Shown here: in pieces, positions 17,220 through 25,753 of the stretch
How positions within the stretch are numbered: position 1 is the first letter of the stretch
How the letters are laid out: each line of letters opens with the position of its first letter
Assembly: GCF_042611095.1 (NCBI RefSeq)
Contig: NZ_JBHFPV010000002.1
Location: 62,001-126,000, forward strand
Direction of reading: 5' to 3'
DNA: 64,000 nt
Source: Meishania litoralis
Lineage (GTDB): Bacteria > Bacteroidota > Bacteroidia > Flavobacteriales > Flavobacteriaceae
Made by a program: the position numbers and the translations under genes
Notes under the pieces: model-generated
Told to the model about the DNA's origin: nothing
What the model saw: the letters and a program-made list of their open reading frames with translations, nothing else
Databases searched by the model: none

Positions 17220-18464
17220 TTATCTTATCTGAGCAATACCTTTGTCTTCTAACCCGTCAGGCTTACTCAAATAGACCACATCTTTTTCGGATAATCCTTT
17301 TTCTACTATAACCACGTCTTCATTCGAATCACCAAGTTCGATTTGTTTTTTATCAACAGAAAACCCAGAATTGATATATACGTAACTTATGGAATCTTTG
17401 GAAAATACTGCTTCCAATGGTATCATCAATACATCTTCTTCTTTTTTGATCAGAATACGATTCGACGTGGTCATACCTGGACGAATATTGGTATTGGATT
17501 CATTTAATTTTATCAATACTTGAAAAAGCTTAATGTCAGATCCCCTTTTGTTTTCACCTACGTTGGCAACACTTGTTACAACGCCTTCAACGGTAATGTC
17601 GGGAAAAGCGTCAAAGCCAACAGCAACTGGCTGTCCTTTTTTAATCTTTCTTACATCGACCTCATTGGAGTATGTTTTTGACTCCATTTTAGTCAAGTCG
17701 GGGAGCGTGGCTATGGTTAGGTCCCAAGCATTTATATCGGATCCGACTTTCTTCTTACTCCCATCCCAATTTTTGGCATAAGTGACCATGCCACTTGAGT
17801 TCGAATGAATTGTGAAAGATGCTTGAAGGGCAATTAGGTCGTCTAGCTTCGTTTGATTTTTTGAAACTTCGGTGCCGACTTCGACCATCTTGGCGATGGC
17901 CTTTCTTTTCTTGATGGCATAATCTTCTTTTTTTTCTTTTAAATCACGTTCGGCCCGTTCAATTTTTATTTCCAGTTGCTTTATGGTCGCCGGTGACTCA
18001 TAAATCGATTGTTCCAACTCAAGCTTATCTTCTTCAATATTGAATTGAATATCTTTTATCGCCGTTCTTTCTTGTTTTAATGTCAATGTAGTATCTAACT
18101 GCTCTTGTAGAAATTTTGACTCCGCACTTTCTAAGCTTAGACGTGCATCGATAATTTGTTCGTTGACAGGCGATGGGTCGAGTCTACCAACGTAGTCACC
18201 CTCAGCAACCACTGTGCCCTCAGGAATAAGGTCTTGTATCTTGATGTTGTTCAATCTGAATTTGCGAAGATTCGATGGGCCATCAATGTTTTTAAGGCTC
18301 GTTGATTGTGCTTCTCCAGAAATTATTACTTCGCTTAAGAATTCACCCCTAACGACTTCAGCCGTAATGGCAACATCTTCTTCGGAATCAGAACCGAAAA
18401 AAAAGTAGCCGAAAAGCAATAGCAAAATGGGGACACTGATGAAAAGAATTCTTTTTTTGTTCAT
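17220..18464 (-). CDS. Membrane-fusion (HlyD/RND-type) periplasmic adaptor
   Basis: A 414-residue adaptor with an N-terminal membrane anchor (KRILFISVPILLLLFGYFFFG, about 4-24). A long coiled-coil hairpin (about 110-210, rich in E, K, L) is flanked by lipoyl-like halves, then beta-barrel and membrane-proximal domains (GQPVAVGFDAFPDITVEG). It links the inner-membrane permease to the TolC-like duct and is the first gene of the three-gene operon. The 174-base upstream gap must hold the promoter, but no clean element was found. Confidence 0.88.
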   Translation of the reverse strand: MNKKRILFISVPILLLLFGYFFFGSDSEEDVAITAEVVRGEFLSEVIISGEAQSTSLKNIDGPSNLRKFRLNNIKIQDLIPEGTVVAEGDYVGRLDPSPVNEQIIDARLSLESAESKFLQEQLDTTLTLKQERTAIKDIQFNIEEDKLELEQSIYESPATIKQLEIKIERAERDLKEKKEDYAIKKRKAIAKMVEVGTEVSKNQTKLDDLIALQASFTIHSNSSGMVTYAKNWDGSKKKVGSDINAWDLTIATLPDLTKMESKTYSNEVDVRKIKKGQPVAVGFDAFPDITVEGVVTSVANVGENKRGSDIKLFQVLIKLNESNTNIRPGMTTSNRILIKKEEDVLMIPLEAVFSKDSISYVYINSGFSVDKKQIELGDSNEDVVIVEKGLSEKDVVYLSKPDGLEDKGIAQIR

Positions 18465-18638
18465 TGTTGGTTAGGTTTTGGATTCTAAAACTAGTTAAAT
18501 TGAAATATCAAAGATTATATCTGATGTTATTTTTTTCCTAATATTTGAAAGAAAAAAGATACATTGTAAAGAATACTTAGCTTTTTCAAAATACTTCTTA
18601 AAAGTAGCCGATAATTGCTATACCAACTTGGGCAACCC

Positions 18639-19637
18639 CTATTTTTCTATCAAAGTGCCGTCGGGATAAAGTGCGAACCGACCCCTTTCCCTATCATGTA
18701 CGTTGTCGGGGTAGGGCCAAGGCCAACCACCGAATTGCGTAAGGCCATATTCTTTCATCGTTGCCCGAATCTCTTCTTGGGTATTCATTACAAAAGGCCC
18801 GTGCTGAACTACCGGTTCACCGATAGGCTTGCCCTGAAGTAGTATAAAATGGGCGGATGTTCCGCTGGTTTTGATTTCAAGTTCTTTTGAGGCATCAAGT
18901 TCGATTCCGTGGTTTTGGGAAATTGTGCTACCGAAAATTTCGATTTCCGAACCTTCGTAAAAGTACAGGTTACGCGATACCGATGATTTGGCCTCTGGCA
19001 GTATGTAAGTGCTATTCGGTTCTATATGTATGTTCCATATCGCAACTTCGTTCGCTTTATCTGACGCCCATGAATCGGGTGCGGGATCAAGTGATTGGGT
19101 ACCCCTGTAATTACCTGCTATGACTTGGATTATTGCATTTTCTTCCTGCACAATGGGAATGTCTTCATGCCAGAGCATTTTAAAATGCGGGTCGACGAAT
19201 TTTCCCGAAGATGGCAAATTCAACCAGATTTGGAAAAGCTCCAACGGATTCTCTTTATCTTGATTCAGCAGCGGAAACATTTCGGAATGCTGTACCCCCC
19301 GGCCTGCGGTCATCCATTGTACGTCGCCCTGGCCGAACCTTCCGGCCGCGCCAAGGGAATCGGAGTGGTCGCAAAACCCCTTGTTCACGATGGTAATCGT
19401 TTCAAAGCCCCGATGCGGATGGTAAGGGAAACCCGGAATGGTCGTGCCATGGTACATACGCCATCCATCTTTGATAATAAAATCATTACCAAGATTGCGC
19501 CCCTCGAGCGAATCTACCGGACCCATTTGTTCGTTCCCTTCGGGATAATGGTCCAAATGATAGACCGAAAACAAAAAAGGATCTTGAGTCTGCCAAGGGA
19601 AGCCCAATGGGAAAACGGATTTTATAGATGTGCTCAT
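18639..19637 (-). CDS. Pirin family protein
   Basis: A 332-residue bicupin of the pirin family. The metal-binding motifs are present: YHPHRGFETITIV (two His) near residue 72 and RGVQHSEMF (His, Glu) about 45 residues later, the usual HxH...HxE set. Pirins are Fe-binding proteins; some oxidise quercetin, others act as regulators. The C-terminal cupin has PFVMNTQEEIRATM. Length is above the usual 290, mostly at the N-terminus and in loops. It is downstream of the glyoxalase gene on the same strand. Confidence 0.92.
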   Translation of the reverse strand: MSTSIKSVFPLGFPWQTQDPFLFSVYHLDHYPEGNEQMGPVDSLEGRNLGNDFIIKDGWRMYHGTTIPGFPYHPHRGFETITIVNKGFCDHSDSLGAAGRFGQGDVQWMTAGRGVQHSEMFPLLNQDKENPLELFQIWLNLPSSGKFVDPHFKMLWHEDIPIVQEENAIIQVIAGNYRGTQSLDPAPDSWASDKANEVAIWNIHIEPNSTYILPEAKSSVSRNLYFYEGSEIEIFGSTISQNHGIELDASKELEIKTSGTSAHFILLQGKPIGEPVVQHGPFVMNTQEEIRATMKEYGLTQFGGWPWPYPDNVHDRERGRFALYPDGTLIEK

Positions 19638-19715
19638 ATTTTTAGGCTTTAAGTAGTTGGTACTAACTTTTTAGTGTTTTGAAACTTTCATGGAACGTTA
19701 GTTAATGCGACAGTT

Positions 19716-20072
19716 TTAAATATTCTGCCCGAATGTCAATAGGTTATTGTCCGGGTCAAGAAGCGAAAATTCCTTTTGTCCCCAAGGTTTGATTGCCAAT
19801 TTTCCATTCGGATGAATTTCTGTCCGTTTTTCCAATAGGGTTTTATAAAATTCTTCGATATTGTCGGTTCGAATATAAACCTGTCCATAATTTTCTTTAG
19901 GCTTAAGCTTTTTAAATTCAAAGAAATGAATTTGAATTTGGTCTTTTTCCATCATTAAATAGTCGTCAAAGTCGGCATTTCCAAATTCTTTAAACCCTAA
20001 TTGATTTGTGTAATACGCTCTAGTAATACTTTTGTCTCGCATTGGTAATTTAGGGTTGATATCCGTAAGCAT
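19716..20072 (-). CDS. Glyoxalase / bleomycin-resistance-type VOC protein
   Basis: A 118-residue VOC-fold protein. It shows RAYYTNQLGFKEFG, a central QIHFFEF strand, VYIRTDNIEEFY and KEFSLLDPDNNLLTFGQ, which are the paired beta-alpha-beta modules of the family. Metal-ligand positions H (IHFFEF) and E are plausible, but the substrate is unknown; small members of this type can be dioxygenases, lyases or drug-binding proteins. It sits 46 bases after the YhhN gene. Confidence 0.82.
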   Translation of the reverse strand: MLTDINPKLPMRDKSITRAYYTNQLGFKEFGNADFDDYLMMEKDQIQIHFFEFKKLKPKENYGQVYIRTDNIEEFYKTLLEKRTEIHPNGKLAIKPWGQKEFSLLDPDNNLLTFGQNI

Positions 20073-20118
20073 ATAGTTTTAAATTTAAATTCTTGGTTCG
20101 TAATTTATATGGTTCAGT

Positions 20119-20805
20119 TTATCTGACCCACTTGTTTTGACGAAGAACCCCCTCTGTAATGAGATACTGGGCCGTGGCATAGGTGCCCATGACCAAAACA
20201 TTCGCCCATGGCACGTCAAACTTGAACATGTTTATGGCGAGAACGCTATCGGAAGCGACAAAGAAAAGCGCACCAATGAAAACCCATAAAAAACTTGAAG
20301 ACGGTACTTTGCCGATGCGCATCAAGGCGGTACATGCCATGAAAAGAATGCCGAGAATATAAATGACAACCGGATAGGTCAACGCACCTAAATCGTTCTT
20401 CAAATAAAAGAACAGTGCCATGCCAATAGCAATAAGGATCAACAAGACTCCGTATAAATAAATGGGAAACTTTTTGTTTCTTCTTTTTAGAAAAACGGCC
20501 CCATAGGTAAGATGTGCCAATAGAAAAGATACTAACCCAAGTATGAAAAACTGATTTGATCGGTTATCAAAGAGCAAGGAAATATCGCCCATCAACGATA
20601 GCGACAAAGCAGCCAGCGTTAAATAGTAAGTGCTTTTTGAGAGATGCTTGCCATTTATGGAAAAATAGGCCAACAACGAAATCAGTATCAACGGTTTGGT
20701 GACAAGCCGATATTCAGAATCGCCCATATTTACTATCAGGATATCCAAGATGACGATAGCAAAAAATAACCACCTAAAAACTGTTGCCGACAATATCTTG
20801 GTCAT
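20119..20805 (-). CDS. YhhN family membrane protein (lysoplasmalogenase-like)
   Basis: A 228-residue protein with about eight membrane helices and the family motifs SLMGDISLLF and FVASDSVLAIN, where the two Asp lie in helices. Mammalian relatives (TMEM86) cleave the vinyl-ether bond of lysoplasmalogens; in aerobic bacteria the role is unclear. Its ATG overlaps the TGA of an upstream 44-codon ORF (ATGA), pointing to coupled translation. Confidence 0.85.
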   Translation of the reverse strand: MTKILSATVFRWLFFAIVILDILIVNMGDSEYRLVTKPLILISLLAYFSINGKHLSKSTYYLTLAALSLSLMGDISLLFDNRSNQFFILGLVSFLLAHLTYGAVFLKRRNKKFPIYLYGVLLILIAIGMALFFYLKNDLGALTYPVVIYILGILFMACTALMRIGKVPSSSFLWVFIGALFFVASDSVLAINMFKFDVPWANVLVMGTYATAQYLITEGVLRQNKWVR

Positions 20806-20936
20806 TTCGAATTTTTCGGAAGTTTTTCACGGTATTCTTCACGCACTTCGCTGTTATTTGCAAAGCAAAGATTCATATCGTGCTTCGTTTTAGCACGAAC
20901 CTTGTTATGTTCCTTCAACTTATCGGGTTGATTCAT
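20802..20936 (-). CDS. Small basic hypothetical protein, 44 aa, coupled to YhhN
   Basis: A 44-residue ORF reading MNQPDKLKEHNKVRAKTKHD, then MNLCFANNSEVREEYREKLP and KNSK. It begins 26 bases after the stop of the CDGSH gene and its TGA overlaps the ATG of the YhhN gene in an ATGA arrangement. It is strongly charged, with one Cys (residue 24) and no membrane segment. I do not recognise a family. The position and start-stop coupling support a real gene; composition alone would not. Confidence 0.6.
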   Translation of the reverse strand: MNQPDKLKEHNKVRAKTKHDMNLCFANNSEVREEYREKLPKNSK

Positions 20937-20962
20937 TTTTACATTTTGACCTGCATTCGAAA

Positions 20963-21388
20963 CTATCCCTGAAATGCTATGGCATTATGGTTGCCATCAC
21001 AATACGGTTTGTTCTTGGAGGCCCCACAGCGACAAAAAGCGGTTATGCGCTCCTTTTCTTCTTTGTTGCCTTTTGCATCGATAACCTCAAGGTTACCATG
21101 GACCAATAATGGTCCGTTTTTCCGCATTTCAATTTTTGTTTTCATTGTTGTTTCTTTTTGTTCAGTAGTGTTCCCTTGCTGGTAGCTTAATGCCCCGGAC
21201 GGGCATTTGGATATCTGGGCTTTTAATTCCTCGATGGAAGCATCTTCAGGGGTAATCCACGGTTTTGCCTTTGGGTCATAGACATTCGGGAGTTCCTTGA
21301 CACAAATCGCGGAATGAATACATAGTTTAGGCTTCCAGACGATTGTTAGGTCGTCTTTTTTATATTTTTTGATGATTTCCCTTTCCAT
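20963..21388 (-). CDS. Two-cluster iron-sulfur protein: Fer4_19-type domain plus CDGSH domain
   Basis: A 141-residue protein made of two Fe-S modules. The N-terminal half has C23, H25, C29 and C62 in a divergent single-cluster ferredoxin arrangement (DUF1271/Fer4_19). The C-terminal half has the CDGSH set C119, C121, C130, H134 (reading CRCGASKNKPYCDGNH), the 3-Cys 1-His 2Fe-2S ligand pattern. A Gln/Glu-rich linker joins them. The role is probably electron transfer or redox sensing. It lies 14 bases after the amidohydrolase gene and upstream of the 44-aa ORF. Confidence 0.88.
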   Translation of the reverse strand: MEREIIKKYKKDDLTIVWKPKLCIHSAICVKELPNVYDPKAKPWITPEDASIEELKAQISKCPSGALSYQQGNTTEQKETTMKTKIEMRKNGPLLVHGNLEVIDAKGNKEEKERITAFCRCGASKNKPYCDGNHNAIAFQG

Positions 21389-21402
21389 CTTGACCTGTTT
21401 TA

Positions 21403-22830
21403 TTAGTTTTTTCCTATGGGTGGTGGCCCATCGATCATAGGCTCGTAAACTTCGTCACCCTTTCGTTGTTTGAATTCTTCGATTACCTTGACCCTCAATT
21501 TTTCGTCTTCGAACAGATCGACGGCCGTAAGTCCGAGTGCCTTTGCCGCATACAGCATTCCCTTGTGGCCGATCGACATTCCGCCGCAGGCGACTACCGC
21601 CCAAGAATGCCATGGCGTGTCATAAGGCGCAACTGAAACACCGAGATTGATATTGGGTACGTTCCAACTTACGTCGCCGACATCGGTAGACCCGCCGCCA
21701 GCATTGGGGTCGGTTTCCTTGAAAGGCTGCACGCTACCGGACATGCCGACTTCAGGCTTTCCGGTCGCTTTTTGGATGGCTTTTCCAAAGGCGGTCTCTT
21801 CTTCGGTATAGGTTATAGGACCAAGCAATTCTAGGTTTTTCTGCATAATCAATCCACCTTCTCGATTGACCAAAGTCTCATAAATGCCGGATACCAAACT
21901 GACTTTGTAATCAACGTTGGCCATAATCGCCGCACCTTCGGCCATGGCTTTTACCCGTTCATAGGTGGGTAGCATTTTGGCTCGTTTCGGATCGCGTACC
22001 CTAACCCATAATCGGGCATAGTCGGGCACAACGTTAACGACTTGACCACCGTCTTGAATATGATAATGGATACGAGAAGTGGGCAAAATATGTTCGCGAT
22101 AGTAGTTGATTCCCGTGGTATAGAGTTCCAAGGCATCGGAAGCGCTGCGACCGTTCCAAGGATCCATGGAGGCATGCGCCGCCTGGCCATGAAATTCCAC
22201 GATAAAATCGATCAACGATAGACCCGACTGTTGATCGGCCTCAATGGTCGATCCCGGATGCCAGCTTAAATTGACATCGACATCGTTCCAAAGTCCCGCT
22301 TTTACCATCCAAACTTTTGCAAAGAATTTCTCTTCGGCGGGCGTACCCAAAAATTTGACGGTACCTTTTATCTTTCCTTCGTCCATCAATTCTTTGATGG
22401 CAATTGCCGCACCCAAGCTTGCCGTACCGAACATATTATGGCCACAGCCATGACCGGCGGCCCCCTCATTCAAAGGTTCTTTAGTGGGAACCGTTTTCTG
22501 TGATAATCCCGGTAGGGCGTCGAACTCGCCCAAAACACTGATAACGGGTTTTCCTGAACCGTAGGTTGCCGTAAAAGCTGTCGGAATTTCGGCAACACCG
22601 CGTGTTACCTTGAACCCGTTCTTTTCGGCATAATTCGCCAAGATCTCGGCTGACCGGTGTTCATCAAAAGCGGTTTCGGCCAGGGCCCAGATCGAGTCAC
22701 TGATCTTTATCAACTCGGCACTATGTTTTTCTACTGATGCAATAATGGCTTTTTTGTTGTTTGTCAGTTTTTGGGCCGATGCCGAAATACAAAAAAGGGT
22801 TAATGCACCTAAAAAGATTGTTTTTTTCAT
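21403..22830 (-). CDS. Secreted M20-type amidohydrolase (AbgB-like)
   Basis: A 475-residue M20 metallopeptidase/amidohydrolase with a signal peptide (MKKTIFLGALTLFCISASAQ). Motifs: ISVLGEFDALPGL (metal Asp), GHGCGHNMFG (metal His), GTPAEEKFF (catalytic Glu pair), and the inserted dimerisation domain FHGQAAHASMDPWNG. The closest style is AbgB, which cleaves p-aminobenzoyl-glutamate, but the substrate here is open. The signal peptide places it in the periplasm. It is the first gene of the minus-strand run reaching pirin. Confidence 0.9.
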   Translation of the reverse strand: MKKTIFLGALTLFCISASAQKLTNNKKAIIASVEKHSAELIKISDSIWALAETAFDEHRSAEILANYAEKNGFKVTRGVAEIPTAFTATYGSGKPVISVLGEFDALPGLSQKTVPTKEPLNEGAAGHGCGHNMFGTASLGAAIAIKELMDEGKIKGTVKFLGTPAEEKFFAKVWMVKAGLWNDVDVNLSWHPGSTIEADQQSGLSLIDFIVEFHGQAAHASMDPWNGRSASDALELYTTGINYYREHILPTSRIHYHIQDGGQVVNVVPDYARLWVRVRDPKRAKMLPTYERVKAMAEGAAIMANVDYKVSLVSGIYETLVNREGGLIMQKNLELLGPITYTEEETAFGKAIQKATGKPEVGMSGSVQPFKETDPNAGGGSTDVGDVSWNVPNINLGVSVAPYDTPWHSWAVVACGGMSIGHKGMLYAAKALGLTAVDLFEDEKLRVKVIEEFKQRKGDEVYEPMIDGPPPIGKN

Positions 22831-23183
22831 GCTGGATCTTGAATTAGCTGTTTTGTTCTATTGTGACCCCTTACGCGTTTTGAACTCTTTTGTTCATACT
22901 TCAAGGGTGTCGTGTAAATATAATGTTTTCTGTTCTTATGTTATGGCCGATGCAATTTTGAAGGTTATCGTGCATTTGGTCGAGTTTGTACTGAAAAATG
23001 CAATAATAATCCTTTTTAAGGGTTAATTATCAAATAGTTATATAGCAAAATCAAATAAAACCAAATCTTCGCTTTTGTCGTATGCAATTCGCATAAATTT
23101 TTGTGGCCTACCGGTATGTTCCAAAAGAACGATGTTGGTCATATCAAAGCTGTATCCGGCACAACCGAACTAAATCTACTCAG
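22831..23183. other. Divergent intergenic region, 353 bases
   Basis: It lies between the amidohydrolase gene and the plus-strand lipoprotein gene, so it should hold both promoters. No full TAnnTTTG element was found; TAAATTTTTG at 23094-23103 is near consensus, but with two extra spacer bases. An inverted repeat TATGC-AATTC-GCATA lies at 23081-23095, right beside it. No supported gene or RNA. Confidence 0.5.
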
Positions 23184-24233
23184 ATGAAAAGAACATATCG
23201 ATTACTGGCAATGTTATTCACAGGTATGATTTTTATGGCGTGCAGCTCGACCAATAGGTTGACCATGGGAGCCACCGAACCGGCGCGTATCACTATTCCA
23301 TCCGAGGTTATGAAAATAGGGATTGTAAACAGGAGTATCCCTTCCGAAGAAAATAGCTCATTGGATAAAATCGATAAGATTTTGTCCTTGGAGGGCCTTA
23401 AACTGGATAAGGAAGGTGCCGAGGCGGTCATTACAGGTGTTCAAGACGAACTTACGCGTTTTGAGCGCTACGAGCGCGTGGACATTATCGAAGCTGCCGA
23501 TGTATCGCGGAAGGGATTAGGGGTATTCCCGGCGGCCTTGACCTGGGAACAGGTCGACCGCATTTGTAAAGAAAACGACGTAGACCTTCTGATCTCGCTC
23601 GAATTTTACGACACCGATACAAGGGCAGATGTAGACGCCATAATGGTCGAGGTACCCAATAATTTTGGGATAAAGGCCAAGGTGCCGCATACAAGGGTAA
23701 CTTTGAATACCGTGATCAAGAACGGTTGGAGGGCCTATTACCCTGCTACCAAAAGTATTTTGGACGAAATCGTCTCTAATAATTATGTGACTTCATCGGG
23801 TCAAGGACTCAACCCCGTTAAGGCCGTGGAAGCCGTTATTGGTAGAAAGGAAGCAGTACTTGAGAGCAGTACTTATATAGGCAATCTATACGGCTTGGAC
23901 ACAAGGCCCAAAAGTCGGAGGGTTTCAAGGGATTATTTCGTTTCAGGAACTGATAATTTCGCCGTAGCCAAAAGAAGGGCCCAAACGGGTGATTGGCAGG
24001 GTGCTGCCCAACTTTGGGAACAAGAGGTTAACAACCCCAAAGGAAAGATTGCCGGAAGGGCATGTTACAATATGGCGATCATAAACGAAATCAATGGTGA
24101 TTTAGATGCAGCCATGGAGTGGGCTTCCAAGTCGTATGCCGATTATGACATAAGAGAGGCTCTTCGCTATATTAATATTTTGAGGAATAGAATGTATGAC
24201 GAGCGCAGGGTAGAGGAGCAATTATCGAAGTGA
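23184..24233 (+). CDS. Outer-membrane/periplasmic lipoprotein, DUF6340-like
   Basis: A 349-residue lipoprotein: MKRTYRLLAMLFTGMIFMACSS has the lipobox with Cys20. The frame is open further upstream from a TTG at 23103, but that stretch lacks a signal peptide, so the ATG at 23184 is preferred. The body has a nucleotide-free alpha/beta region (MKIGIVNRS, VDLLISLEFYDT) and a C-terminal TPR-like part (AVAKRRAQTGDWQGAAQLWEQ and CYNMAIINEINGDLDAAMEWA). It resembles the DUF6340 family of Bacteroidota. Function unknown. Confidence 0.8.
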   Translation: MKRTYRLLAMLFTGMIFMACSSTNRLTMGATEPARITIPSEVMKIGIVNRSIPSEENSSLDKIDKILSLEGLKLDKEGAEAVITGVQDELTRFERYERVDIIEAADVSRKGLGVFPAALTWEQVDRICKENDVDLLISLEFYDTDTRADVDAIMVEVPNNFGIKAKVPHTRVTLNTVIKNGWRAYYPATKSILDEIVSNNYVTSSGQGLNPVKAVEAVIGRKEAVLESSTYIGNLYGLDTRPKSRRVSRDYFVSGTDNFAVAKRRAQTGDWQGAAQLWEQEVNNPKGKIAGRACYNMAIINEINGDLDAAMEWASKSYADYDIREALRYINILRNRMYDERRVEEQLSK

Positions 24234-24253
24234 TAAATTTCAAAATCAACAAT

Positions 24254-24287
24254 AAGGGGCGCTTGCTATTTTAGTTAAGTGCCTCTT
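24254..24287 (+). terminator. Possible terminator reaching into the photolyase 3' end
   Basis: Arms 24254-24264 and 24277-24287 pair over 11 bases with two G-U pairs in the plus-strand RNA; the loop is 12 bases and a weak T-rich tail follows. The right arm lies in the last codons of the convergent photolyase gene. Confidence 0.4.
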
Positions 24288-25584
24288 TATATGTTTTCAG
24301 GCAACGTTCACGGGCCAATTTGTGGTCTACCATCTTTTCAGGGTATGTCAACTCTTGAAGTTCGGGTACCCACCTTTTGATATACTCCTTTTGTTTATCG
24401 AATTTATCTACCTGGGTCATCGGATTGAATATTCTAAAATACGGGGCTGCATCGACACCACTACCGGCCGCCCATTGCCAATTGCCGACATTGGCACTCA
24501 TATCGTAGTCCAAAAGTTTTTCGGCAAAATAGGCCTCGCCCCAACGCCAGTCTATCAAGAGGTGCTTGCATAAAAAGCTTGCCACCAGCATGCGCACTCG
24601 ATTGTGCATGTATCCCGTTTCATTGAGTTCTCGCATGCCGGCATCGACAAGGGCAAATCCGGTTTGGCCCTCGCACCATTTCCTGAATTCTTCCTCGTTG
24701 TTTCGCCAAGCTATTCTATCGTATTTTGGTTTGAACGACTTTGTTTCCGTACTTGGGTAATGCCAAAGAATCTGCATAAAAAACTCGCGCCAAATCAATT
24801 CGTTCCAAAAAGTTTCATTAGGATCAGCGGTTACTTTTTTTATTATTTCTCGAACGGAAACTGTACCAAAACGTAGATGTGGCCCAAGCCGTGAAGTTCC
24901 TTTTTCAATGGCCGGAAAATTTCGGGTGTCTTCATAACCAGCAATAAGTTCAGATGAAACTACATAATGAGGGACTTTGATTGGCGAGTTTTCGAAGCCA
25001 ATTTCCCCAAGTGTCAGGTCCGGTAGCCTCGTTTGCCTGATCAAGTTGTCAAAATGCGGTTCGGTATTGTAAGTTTTTAAGTCCTTTTCGGCATTGAATT
25101 TTTCCTTCCATTTATTCTTATAAGGTGTATATACGACATATGGGTCGCCATCGTCCTTGACGATTTCGTCTTTTTCAAAGACGACTTGATCCTTGAAGGT
25201 TCTAAATTCGACGCCCTTGTCGGCCAGCAACAGTTCTATTTCCCTGTCCCGCTTTCGGGCATAAGGTTCATAATCGCGATTTGTGTAAACAGCCTGAATA
25301 CCATGGTTCGTGGCAATTTTACCAAATACATCACTAGGTTTTCCGTAATAAAATGCTATTGAACTATTATAATCTTCTTGAAGTTTCTTGCGAAGGTTTT
25401 GTAACGTTTGGTATATAAATGAAACGCGGGCATCATTTCTTGGCAATCTTTCCAATATTGTCGAATCAAAAATAAAAATCGGCATTACCGGATGGTCACC
25501 CAACAATGCATTTTGAAAACCAACGTTATCGTTTAGGCGAAGGTCCCTACGAAACCAAAAAACGGAAATTTTATTAGGCATCAT
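24271..25584 (-). CDS. Cryptochrome/photolyase family protein, probable CPD photolyase
   Basis: A 437-residue flavoprotein of the class I photolyase type, which repairs UV-induced pyrimidine dimers with light. It begins with the Rossmann-like antenna domain (ISVFWFRRDLRLNDN). The FAD domain carries GTSRLGPHLRFGTVSVREI, FWNELIWREFFMQI, GMRELNETGYMHNRVRM and SANVGNWQWAAGSGVDAAPYF. The Asn that contacts flavin N5 (Asn378 in E. coli) is kept in SANVG, which favours a working photolyase over a signalling cryptochrome. It starts at the second of two adjacent ATGs or the first; both read. Confidence 0.92.
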   Translation of the reverse strand: MMPNKISVFWFRRDLRLNDNVGFQNALLGDHPVMPIFIFDSTILERLPRNDARVSFIYQTLQNLRKKLQEDYNSSIAFYYGKPSDVFGKIATNHGIQAVYTNRDYEPYARKRDREIELLLADKGVEFRTFKDQVVFEKDEIVKDDGDPYVVYTPYKNKWKEKFNAEKDLKTYNTEPHFDNLIRQTRLPDLTLGEIGFENSPIKVPHYVVSSELIAGYEDTRNFPAIEKGTSRLGPHLRFGTVSVREIIKKVTADPNETFWNELIWREFFMQILWHYPSTETKSFKPKYDRIAWRNNEEEFRKWCEGQTGFALVDAGMRELNETGYMHNRVRMLVASFLCKHLLIDWRWGEAYFAEKLLDYDMSANVGNWQWAAGSGVDAAPYFRIFNPMTQVDKFDKQKEYIKRWVPELQELTYPEKMVDHKLARERCLKTYKEALN

Positions 25585-25753
25585 TATGAATTATTTGATA
25601 AAAATACAGGTAATAAGGCATACCATGTTCATGATTGCCCAGAAGAACAATAGCTTTTTTCTAGGAAGCCTAACCTTTTGAAAATCAGATAACAAATATA
25701 TAAGAATAGTGTAGTGTCCTTACTTTTTGTAAATTGAAATTTAATTTTTCCAT

